Shown here piece after piece: positions 45,109-55,313 of a DNA stretch of 64,000 nt (position 1 is the stretch's first letter; each line of letters begins with the position of its first letter). Both the position numbers and the translations under genes were made by a program. The notes beneath the pieces are model-generated. The model was given only the letters and a program-made list of their open reading frames with translations, had not been told where the DNA came from and did not search any database. The DNA is from Cystobasidium ongulense (taxonomy: Eukaryota; Basidiomycota; Cystobasidiomycetes; Cystobasidiales; Cystobasidiaceae). Where the stretch lies: contig BQUP01000001.1 in the NCBI GenBank assembly GCA_022835595.1, forward strand, positions 124,001 through 188,000. The letters are read 5' to 3'.

Positions 45109-48100
45109 ATGCGTCGGTTCTTCAGCAGGAACAAGGAAAGCAGCAAGGACAACAAGGACGATAAACACGATGCAGCAGGGCCTGCAGGCTACGGGAAGGA
45201 TGGTGCGAGTCTCTCCAAAGGGAAGAACGACAGCAAAGATGCTGCAGGCATGTTGGAAGCCTGTCCGCCGGCTGCCAGACACGATGCACATGTGGCACCT
45301 ATAGACCAACTCGCCCCAGCAACGCCTGCAAAACAACTCGCATTCGCAGTGAAAACACTCCCAGCGACACCTGAATCGCTGCATCGACCACAAGAGCACG
45401 AAGATGTCCATTCACACGCGTTCTATCACGGAGGGCAGTCTGCAAATCCCGCTCGTCCGTCCGCTGGACTGAGCTGCTTTCCATCGTCAAATCCGACGAA
45501 TCCTGCCACCAGAAGTGCCTTGAACCCTCTCTACACAACTCAGCATCTCAGTCCAATAGTCCCATCCTTACCAACGCGCCATGTATCGCTCGATGTCTCC
45601 TCGGCAGCGAGAGCAAGGGATCGCGATGCGACTTTACGCGCAAGCCAAACGCCGATTCCGCCTATACGGGGTGAAATACCACGCTTCCAAGGTCCACCTA
45701 CACCTTCAAGTCAGCATCAACACCGTTCAGGAACATCAATGTCGCATGATACATCCATTAGCACTTCTTCATCCCACCTTGAAGCGAGACATGCCTTCTA
45801 CGGCTCGAACAACAGCTCAAATAGCGATAAAGCATACTATCCAAATCTTGCTGTTCTAGCTACCTACTCTAGGGACATGAGCGCTTTGAACGGTGGACAT
45901 GGTCAGCATAGTATAATGCAACACCTTACTTGGTCAGAAATCACGGATGAACAGCTTGTTGAGAATCTCGGTGGTAGGGAGAGAACGCGACAGGAGGTTT
46001 TGTTTGAGATGGTCTGTAGTGAAGAGAGATACGTGCAGGAACTGATGGTACGTTGTCTTTTCAATTATACTCGCGTCAGACTGCTCCGCTCATCCTGCGT
46101 CTTGTCTGCTTTCCCCGCAGGCTTTGAAAGAGAACTACTTGCAACCCCTACTTGAACGACATTGTCTCTCGGCTGCCCATTTCCCATCATCAACCGACCT
46201 GCTTGCCGCCTCAACCACGCGCTCAACTACTGGCCCTGCTCCAAGCCTAGATGACCCTCATCCGTCAGGGACAATAAAATCGACATCATCCATGGAAGCT
46301 AGACGTCCGTTCCTGAGTCTGTCCACTGGGTCGACACCCGCTAATGTCCGCTACGCAACCCCAGTATCGTCAGACCACGGACACAATAACCTGTACTCGC
46401 GTGCTAGCCACCGTGCTTCGGGCAGTCACCCTGCCGCTTCGAGCGAGCACCTACCTATCGCAGCTCGTTTTGCTCGTAAAGTTTTGGTCGATTCGCCCCC
46501 TGGCCCAGAGCTGGGAGATGTCAATCATGCAGCCAGTGGTAGCACTAATACAACAAGAACGGCAGTCGAAGACAGTCCTGAAGAGCACAAGCAAGGTCGC
46601 CGGGATGTATCAGGTGGTTCTGGAGAGACGGCAATTACTGCAGTCGATAGCGGCTGCGAAGATATAGGTACGGTACCAAAGCACCACCACGTTCAATTCG
46701 GAGTATTGAATGGAAAAGGCAAAGTCAAATCTCGTCTCCATCCTCTGTTCGCAAATCTAAGCTCATCCTCTAGAAATGCGGAAAAAGAAAACATAACCTT
46801 CATGGAATCAGCAACTTCTTTGAATGCACCTAAGACTTTCAAGCATCATTTGAAGAGTCTCGTACCGCCTCCTCCGACTAAGTTACATAAGCATTCTTCG
46901 CCTGATTTGAAAGGTTCGGGAGCCGCTAGGCCCGGATGGATTATCAGGGAACTGCCGGGCGATTTGAAGGTAGTCAGTGAAGTGGTCATGAAGGAGATAT
47001 TGGAAGGTCATCAAATGCTTTCTGAGCGTGTTCGAGCGAAATACGAAGAGCAATACCGTAAGCTCGCCCTCTTTCTACTTGTCGTGACACTCCCGTATCA
47101 AGCTGATACACCTTTGCCAATTCTATAATAGCTCTCGTGCGAACGCTGGCAGATGTTTTCCACGATCAAGCTTGGATGATAGAACATTATGCAACTTATG
47201 TGCTGCATCTTGAAAGGGCTCTACTTGATATTGAAGAGACTCTTTCGCTTGTGAACCCATTACTGGCGGGTAGTAAAAAGATCAAGTCAAAGGATAAGGA
47301 GTCCATCAAAGAGCAGAAGATATTGGCTAAAATCATAATGGTAAGCGAGAAACATGTCAGAGATTCGCATATGATCAGGAGATGGACTTACGCTGTACCG
47401 CTGTCTTCTTTGTCAAATCAGCACCTGGAAGAAGAGGCAGCCCTGAAAGGTGCACCTGGCTTGTCAATATGTCTGAGTCAACCTTTCCAACGCTTGCTTA
47501 AATACCCTTTGCTTTTCCAAAGCCTTCTTTATCAGTAAGCTTCATAAGTTGTTCCTGGGTGATCAAGACTGACGACTCGACAGTACGGATCCATCGACAC
47601 GGGACTATGATGCAACCCAAAAGGTCAGTCTTGTGGTTTCCTACCATGCAATAGATTGGGCATGACTGACGGAAGTATAATTTGTAGCTTGCGTTTGAGA
47701 TTGACGCTATCGTCAGGAGTATCGAAAGTGAAAAGGCTTCGGAAGAGGACCGCGCTTTGACACGCGATGTCTGGGCACGCATAGATGGCATCAACGACCG
47801 AACACTTCTTTCACCTCGTTCCGACCGCCTGCTCGTATCTGAAGCTGCAATGTGGTCTTTGAGCATGACTGGTGATTCCGCAGTAGCTGCTGGCAGGCGT
47901 ACATTCTCGGATGCCTCGCGTACAATCGACCCAGTACAAGCTCAAGCTGCTGCTGCCAGTAAGAAAAAGACTATGCGAAGGTTATCGGATATGACCGGTA
48001 TTGGACATCACCATGATGGAAGCGAAAAAAAGAAAAAGCAACCATCTGTTGGATCAAAACGCGATGTATGGCTCGTGTCTTTTACAGACGTCGTCATTCG

Positions 48101-49237
48101 ATGCCAGCGGGTCGGGGTGACGAAGCTACCGATGCAAAACTCAGTCGGCATAGCAGGACAATCGAACTCACCTGGGAAGGAGGACTATAGAAGAACGATA
48201 CTCTTAACGAACAAAGAAAGGAATTTGTATAAGTTTCTGAAGATCGATCATTGGGTCATGGCGGATAAGACTTCGCCAAGCAGAGCAGGTGTAGTCAGCA
48301 TGGCTGATGTAGCTCGTAGTCGGAGAACAAGTGAAGAAATCGACGAAAATGATGGAGGGGAGGATGTAGATGGTTTAGAATCGACGCCGGAGATTCAAAG
48401 AGTCAAGTTTGAGCGCGACCAGGAGGGTGGCTTGGACGCTAATGGCGGTGAAAGTCGAACGAGGTGAGTTTGCAATAGCAGGATCTGTTTCCTCTCATTC
48501 CGTCTTCCGACCTAACCTGTATCATTATCAGCTTTACATATTCGGAAAATGAGCCTCGTCCAGTGGTCTTTGACATCGATCCTCTCATAGGCCTTACTCT
48601 TGGGAGCTCAACATCTCGAAACAACAAGGCTAAATCGAAATCGCCTTCCAGACTTGATACTCCACCTTCGACGGCTACACAGCAGGCAGCGCGCATGCGA
48701 GGATTAGCAGCAGCCAAGTTTTCAAATCGATTACGACCTTCAATCGGCGAGTCTGCACACCAATCACCACTAGCGAAGCGTGCTGCTTCACCCGCCTTTG
48801 GGCAGCACCCACCTCGATCTGCGTCTGCAACACATGACCGCGAACGAGGCGGATTCAACAAGCCTACAGCTGCGTCACTTGCGAAAGCTTCACCTCCCAC
48901 TTCCGCTTTCCTTACTGCTGGCAACAGGCTACCTCGACTTGATAATGGCAGGAGCACTCCACCTGACACGAAACGTTTACGAGCAGCAAGCAGCAATGCA
49001 AGTCCAGGTTCGGGACGACCGTCAACCTCATCTGCGATACCCCCTTCTCCGCAAAGCCTTCCAAAAGGTGTACTGAGAGAGCGAAGGAACAGTCTACCTT
49101 CGTCTAAAGGAGGGCAAAGTGCTAGACAGCTTCGTACCAAGCATTCAAGCGAGAAATTGGGGCAGCATGGCAGAAACGGTAGCGAAACAAACTCTGGCTT
49201 GGCTCTTTACAATCAGTACTGGCAGGAGGGTCAGTAG
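45109..49237 (+). CDS. Rho guanine-nucleotide exchange factor (DH domain, PH-like region)
   Basis: Activates a Rho/Cdc42-type GTPase. Six exons (45109-46047, 46121-47057, 47132-47534, 47584-47623, 47688-48463, 48532-49237) sum to 1266 residues. The first 280 residues are Ser/Pro-rich. The DH domain opens with RQEVLFEMVCSEERYVQELM and continues as LKENYLQPLLER; it resumes about 260 residues later with ILEGHQMLSERV and FHDQAWMIEHYATYVLHLER, and has the signature CLSQPFQRLLKYPLLFQSLL. A PH-like region follows (RDVWLVSFTDVVIRC ... ILLTNKERNLYKFLKI). The long Ser/Thr-rich insert inside the DH domain is unusual. The tail is disordered, rich in Ser, Pro and Arg. Which GTPase it serves is unknown. 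Confidence 0.87.
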
Positions 49238-49601
49238 ATGCAGGTAAGTTGTGCCTTTCCCTCGTCTACTCCGAGGCAGCTCCTTTCGTTCATCATTGCA
49301 GCGTTTCCCTTCGCATTTCGCTGCCCTTCACACTCGTTATTACTGCGGCGTATATGGCAGCTTAGCCTTTCTAGAATTCGATAACACGAGTAATCATTTA
49401 GATATTAATGACGTGTAGCAGTATTCACAGCAGACGCTTTGGCTATTCAGCTTTATTCTCGACATTATTTACTCATGGTGGCAAACTCCCCTCACCCTTC
49501 AGTCAGTCAACCAGACACTGCTTCCTCTCCTCCCACTCACAGCAGAGCAGGCAGCAACATTAGTACAGTCTAGTTCCAGAGCAAGCGTCTTCCACCCAAC
49601 C
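49238..49601. other. Intergenic: RhoGEF 3' flank and HEI10 promoter
   Basis: Head-to-tail spacing. A GT-AG intron may lie in the RhoGEF 3' untranslated region, since GTAAGT follows the stop at 49241. Confidence 0.4.
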
Positions 49602-51207
49602 ATGGAGCACGAACTACGCTGCAACAACCTGTCCTGCCGCGCTCTGTTGAGCAGTACAGGCCACACCGGCGACTCAAACGCGATCGTGACGACCTGTTCG
49701 CGTGAGTTGCTGCAGCTTCGCAATGCATCTGCGAATAGAGGACGACCGTGCTGATTGTACTCTTTACATGCTACTGGCTCTATCGCTGCGCCGGCAGACA
49801 TCTTCTGTGGTGAGTTTGCATACTCGCTGTTGCTTGGGAGAGCCAGTGGAGCTAATCACGTGACCTTCTCAGTGACTTGTGCGGAAACGATCTTTACAGA
49901 TGCACGCTTGTGTCCAGCTTGCGAATCTTCTCTTCCCGACTCGTAAGCCACATCTCGAACAGATGTTGATGTCTACCATGTCCATGAGAGACGGATTGTT
50001 TGCATTAGCGACGATATCGTCTATACAAGCTTGAACCCTCCCCAGACTTTCAGGACTACCATTCTAGCTGGCATGAATCCAATGATTATCCAAGACATCT
50101 GTGGAAGAGCTCTTGGTTTCTGGACTTATCAAGTCACTCAAGAGATTCGATTGCAGGAAACGGTGCTGAAGGAAGCCAAAGAGGTAATTGGCTGCCACTT
50201 GCTTGCTTCTTGCTACATGCCGGGGAACTGAATTTGATATCTTCCGCCTTTTCATTGTCATAGAGAGCAGCTCATATGGAAAAGCAAGTCGCCAACATCG
50301 TCCGCGAAGCCAACTCGGAAATAAGCTGTACTGATCCTGCATTCGAGACACTGTGTTTGTACTGATCAGACCCTGTTTCAGTGATGTCCGACAAGATTCA
50401 GGGTAAGTAGTATTCACTTCTGATACTCTTCTTGTGCTGATGTTTGTCAGCAGAGCTAAAAGTCGAGCTAGATCAATGCATGCGGAAGAACCGCGAACTC
50501 GCCGAAACAAACCGAGAAAGCATGAAACAGTATACGAAGCTCAAGATCCAGTACGAGAAGACCATGACCAAGTCTACAATTGCTAATTCATATGCTAAAA
50601 CCGGAAGTGTTGCAACTTCTATCGGTCAACCTGGACAGACGATGTATAACGGTACGCAAAAGCAGGCTCCTCAAGTTGTATTGGCCAATGGTAATAACAG
50701 TCGAATAGGTGTAAGCTGAGTAGAAGGCGGTCTGACTTAGTACACTTCGGAATTGATGTTGAAATGTTCTTCCTCTCGCAGGCTACCCCAAGCAGAGCCT
50801 TCCAGCCTGTTCCTATTCAAACGACCATGCGTCGACAGCATAACACCCACATGCTTGCACCGGAAACACTTCGACCTGTCAACGTTGTCAATAACAGCAA
50901 TCTCCAGCCTACCTATGCTGGTCACAACTATGGTTCAAGAAGTAACGTCTCTCACTCAAGTGCAGGTTCCGGTCGCCAGCCTCACAACGCCAATAATAGC
51001 GTTGTACAGAAGCATGGTTCCTCCTATGTCATGGAAGGCGCCGCCTTTCAACCTCAAGGCAACGGAGTGGTAGATAGCAATAGCAGAAGACCTTTAGCTA
51101 CTACCTCAAACAACCTGCCCCCTCCGGCAGGCAGATTCAAACTCTCCACCTCGATGTCAAATAACTCCGTCAGCCGAATGGGAAGGAGCACAAGTGCAAT
51201 AGGGTGA
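49602..51207 (+). CDS. HEI10: HEI10/CCNB1IP1-like RING E3 ligase, meiotic crossover factor
   Basis: The family marks crossover sites on paired meiotic chromosomes and acts as a RING-type ubiquitin or SUMO ligase. Eight exons (49602-49701, 49798-49809, 49873-49942, 50009-50183, 50264-50327, 50382-50402, 50454-50710, 50782-51207) sum to 374 residues. The RING reads CNNLSCRALL, TTCSHIFC, then LCPACESSL; the piece HIFC comes from a 12-nt exon. The family block LAGMNPMIIQDICGRALGFWTYQVTQE (residue spacing as in human, LAGLRPEIVLDISSRALAFWTYQ) is decisive. A coiled coil follows, and the tail is Asn/Ser/Gln-rich, with AGRFKLST near the end resembling the conserved C-terminal patch of the family. Confidence 0.92.
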
Positions 51208-53090
51208 GATCCGGATATCGAAGGGTACGGGCAAGCGGGAATACGCTCAGGGAACGTGAGCCAGGGTGTGAAATTGAGCGAAGAACTGTCAGTCTAGAGA
51301 ATGCTGCTGCAACAATGCTACTACGGTAATGCCTTGCAATACCGCTGGAATACCTTTCGCTTTGAGCAAGTACAAGCAAGTGTGTGTCTCTGGAGATGAC
51401 ATGCTGGAGCTATAGCTACAAAGGTTTACAAGCACGATTTTTGGCTGATTCCAGTTATCCCTCCTCCTTTCTTGGCAAAGTTTTACAAGTACAACCCAAT
51501 TCTGATTATAGATAAGTTTGACTTGGAACGTGCCCAATCGCGCCGGGAGTATCTCATGTATTCTTCCTGTGGTAGGCCGCAGCCCTCTAAGGAGAATTGT
51601 CTGCGTCCAGGGTTAGCGTTGAAGCCGTAGAACGAGCGATACGTGATCTTGTCGGCCTGTCGCTAGGAATCAGTAAGAGCTCGAAAGATAAGGTATGCAA
51701 GATAGAACACACCTCGAAAAGGTGCACCGAGATGCCAGGACAGTCGAGCGCTACTTATTTCTCTCGAGGTGAATGAAGTTCCTGCAACCTTTGCAAATTT
51801 AGGAGTGATCTGCTGGCAGCGGCTTGGAGATGGCGCCCTGACCGATGTCAAGGTCCACAAGCTGAAAGACGGTAAGGTATCGAAGACAGATGCGTCGGAT
51901 TGAAGTCTTGGGACGACCTTGGTCAATAAACTGATCCATACCTCCTGAGACATCTGCTAAGTGACCCTTGGCCCAACTAAAAGGAGAGGACTTTCCACGT
52001 GCGCCAAAGCGTCTCGGAAGTCTTGCATCTAGCGCTGAAACCGCAGGTCTGGTTCAAGCTGGCGCGGAAACGGATAGGATTCGAAGGGCACACGCCGTTG
52101 TGCGCTAATCTGAATTCCTTCTGGAGCGTTTCTCGTGTATGGATAAGTACCAAACCCGGTTCCAAATTTCCAAAGTTACCAAAACGTCCAATCTGAGTGA
52201 ACTGTTAAGTAGTACAGGCGCGCTTCAATGAAGTACTTGCCTCTATACGAACTTATGAAGAAAAGCAGAAGTTGTCATAGCATTAACTCTCGATTCTTGG
52301 CTTATCGCAGGGAACTCTCCTACATGCTTATTGCCATCGAAGCAGAGGTGCTCGACCGTGCGAAGAGTGAGCGTGTCGTTGCGTGAGGAGCTGTCGCCTC
52401 GTCATGGTATTTGGGAAGGGCGGAGGGCGGAGACGGAGGATAACAATTTAATTGTGGTCAAACGGACTATAAGCACTTTCTGTTGATAAGTTGAAAAATA
52501 TTTAGTGACCTCTCTCGAAAAGAGAGATGAAGAGAGACAAGAGAGGAAGGCCAATCTCAAGCGCGCTTTTATACCCAAAACTTTGGAAGGTCTAAAATGA
52601 TCTGGAAGACGTCAGGACGTCCTTCGAGGCCTTCCAACCTTCCAAATCGATGGATATCAGAAGCTTTAAGACGGAAGGAAAGAAATGGGAAAGGAAGAAT
52701 GAATCTCTAAGGCTTAGCGTCAAGGCAAGCGGAGAGAAGACAGTTAGGGGATGCCAAACCTGCGGGGTAGGTTAGTATGGAGCACTTAAATTAAAAATTG
52801 GCATGATCCAACCCTGCTTAAGCATATAGCCTCCGCTGTTGGGCATACGGGTGGCAAACGCTGCTAGCGTGCATCGACGATGTGACCTGTTCATGGAATA
52901 TTATAATATGCACAGAATGTACATCAGGTACTTGTATCTTGAAAGAAACTATTCCACCGGCTCGAGACGAGAGTGCATTCATTCGCGACTGGAAGAGTTG
53001 CGGACTTCGGGCCTTGCACTTATTCGCCAATGAAAACAGCTGCGGCTCCGTGGAGATTCAAAAAACACAAGTAGAAGTTAGCTCGTGACA
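51208..53090. other. 1.9-kb stretch without a supported gene
   Basis: Lies between HEI10 and the 3' end of POT1. Minus-strand open stretches (51953-51663, 52165-51977) have no recognisable domain. From about 52440 to 52760 the base pattern changes to AT-rich, then purine-rich and then repeated GGAAGG/CCTTCC words. It may include decayed repeat sequence, but no element can be named. Confidence 0.4.
52581..52648. repeat. Short inverted repeat TTTGGAAGG / CCTTCCAAA with GACGTC copies between
   Basis: The arms are 9 bp and lie about 50 bp apart; the loop holds two GACGTC-like words and further CCTTCCAA copies. It could form a hairpin, or be part of an old repeat end. Confidence 0.4.
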
Positions 53091-54912
53091 TCAGAAATGA
53101 TCACAGGAGGCATAGGGACTTATCATTCCGAGACTAAAAAGGAAAATGTGGAAGGAAAAGAGAGACAAGTCGTTAGCCTGATACCATGGTCATGAATGAG
53201 GGTTCTAATTTACCCGATGCACACTAGACGATGCAAAGCACAGACAGAAAAGTCATCAGTTGCTGTGTCGTCACGCGAACATGCTCGCCATCAGCGATAG
53301 GAGTATAGAGGCACTTACTAGATGTAACCAGAACCTTGCCCTTCCTCCTTCCAAGCTCGTTGAGTCCGGTTGCGACTTGTCTAGCGCCGGTAGCTCCAAG
53401 TGGATGACCGAGGGCGATAGCTCCACCGTTGACGTTTACTTTCGAAGGGTCTAGTTTAAGCTTCTCAAGGCAGTAGACGTACATGGAAGCGAAAGCTTCA
53501 TTGATTTCAAAGAGGTCGACTTCTTCGATGGAAAGGCCTGTGCGCTTGAGAACGGCTGGAATGGCGTAGGTCGGGCCGATACCCATGATGCGGGGAGCTA
53601 GACCAGAGACACTGGTAGCGACGTGCTTGGCTAGGATGCTAGATAAGCATTGAACAGCAAGACATGGATTAGCTCAGGCTGAAAACTGGTTTATCAAGCG
53701 TATGTGGCGAACACGTGATTTGTGTGTATTGACTTACGGAACACCGAGCTCCTCAGCCTTTCGTCGTGTCATGAGTAGGACAAAAGCACCTCCATCTGTG
53801 ATTTGAGATGCGTTTCCACCTGTAGTATTGCTAGGTTTCCATTGTGGGAAAGCAGCTCTGATTTTACCAAGGGTTTCTTTGGTAGATCCCTTTCTGATAC
53901 CATCATCCTGGCTGATTGTAACTCTCTGTTTGTTTCCATTCGCATCTTTAGCTACAGCTTGAACTGGTACAATTTCTTTTGCGAATCGACCTTCATTTTG
54001 AGCTGCTTCAGCGCGTTGATGTGACATTGCTGCAACTTCGTCCATTCGTTCACGTGAGATTTGGAAATCGGCGGCTACGTTCTCAGACGTCCATCCCATG
54101 GGTTGGATACAGTCTTTTGCGACTGGATGGGCCATCATTTCATCGCTAAGAGGGGCAGAACCTTGGTCGGAGCTGTTTGTGGAATCAAACATAAATCCCA
54201 GTCAGGCTAATAATTTAGTATAAGCGGACAGAAAGGACGTACTTGGCGGTCATATGCTCGTACCCCAGAGCAAGACCAACCTCTATTTCACCATTTCTGA
54301 TTTGGTTGGCAATGGTACTGACGGCCATGAGACCGGAAGAGCAGAATCGGTTGATGATCTGGACGGGAACATTATCTGGGAAGCCAGCTGTGAGAGCTGC
54401 TGCTCGTGCAGAGTAGGGCGCGTTGGCAGTGAGGACTGTTCCTACGCAGCTGTGGGAATGCAATGCAATGTGATGTGTGGCGGAACAAAGTTGGCCGTCG
54501 GTCCGGAGTTTGCGGGCAGGTTGGGGGAGGGTGAGGAGCAGTTGGGGGAGATGAGACGTCAGTTCCAAATCAGCACGAGGGGGTGTAGTATACGCACATA
54601 TCTCCAATGATACCAGCATCGATACCAATGTTTGCCTTTGCGGCCTTGAAGAGCTCGAGGAGCAATTCGTCCGAAGAGGTGTCCTTGTACCCACCCTTTC
54701 TGGCTTTGCAGAGTGGAGTTCTCAAGGCGGCAGTGACGACGACTGGGAGTAGCGAAGGGTGTCAGAGCAGCCACAAGCATGCAAGAGTAGAGCGAGACTG
54801 CCTGCTCACCATCGTCTGGGTTCTTGACCTGCAGCTTCGCAAGCCCGCTCGAGGTGGCACCGGTTGCACCTCTGAGATGGTCGACGACAGACTGGAGACG
54901 AGATTGAGCCAT
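53091..54912 (-). CDS. POT1: Peroxisomal 3-ketoacyl-CoA thiolase
   Basis: Last step of fatty-acid beta-oxidation, in the peroxisome. Seven minus-strand exons (54912-54810, 54742-54598, 54449-54243, 54172-53738, 53638-53319, 53223-53214, 53133-53091) give 420 residues, close to yeast Pot1 (417). The N-terminus MAQSRLQSVVDHL has a PTS2 import signal (R-L-x5-H-L). NRFCSSGLMA holds the nucleophilic Cys, GGNASQITDGGA and NEAFA follow, and GGAIALGHPLGATGAR holds the catalytic His. The final motif, MCIGLGM, needs a 10-nt exon followed by a last exon of 43 nt; without the last splice the frame stops right after MCIG. The C-terminal SPYASCDHF differs from the usual AAxFVxE ending, so the last exon is the least certain. 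Confidence 0.9.
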
Positions 54913-55313
54913 GTTGTATGATCTACTGCTGTATGACTTGCAAGTGGTTGCAGACGAGAAAGGCGTCGAGTCCCACAGTGTTGAGAAAGCTGAAAGAGCC
55001 AAAGACCGGCAACTTGGCCATTTCCTGCCGACCTCGACAATCCAAAGACCGGCTCAAATATTCAGCCTTCAGCCCAGTCACGACTTTGGGATACAGACAA
55101 GCAACAACAAGCGATGCGACGATGGAGTGGTAGCAGCAGTCCAGTGTAGCATACACCATCACACCGCCAGGCCCGGCCACTCCACCCTGGCTGGCCATTC
55201 AGCGGCCATCGCCGCAGCACCACTGTTCAGCTGGCAACTGCGCGTCTGCTTGCGCTTGAGAGGTGTGTAGGCAGTATATAGTGGATGAAGGGATCACAGA
55301 GTAGACCACTTAC
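54913..55313. promoter_or_regulatory. Divergent promoter region, POT1 and SLX4
   Basis: POT1 (minus) and SLX4 (plus) start from opposite ends. Fatty-acid response sites cannot be named with confidence. Confidence 0.45.

Noticed and set aside
49755-49946. Separate 63-codon ORF spanning the HEI10 RING
   Set aside because: It is HEI10 exons 2 and 3 read through the 63-nt intron; the spliced form matches the family spacing exactly.
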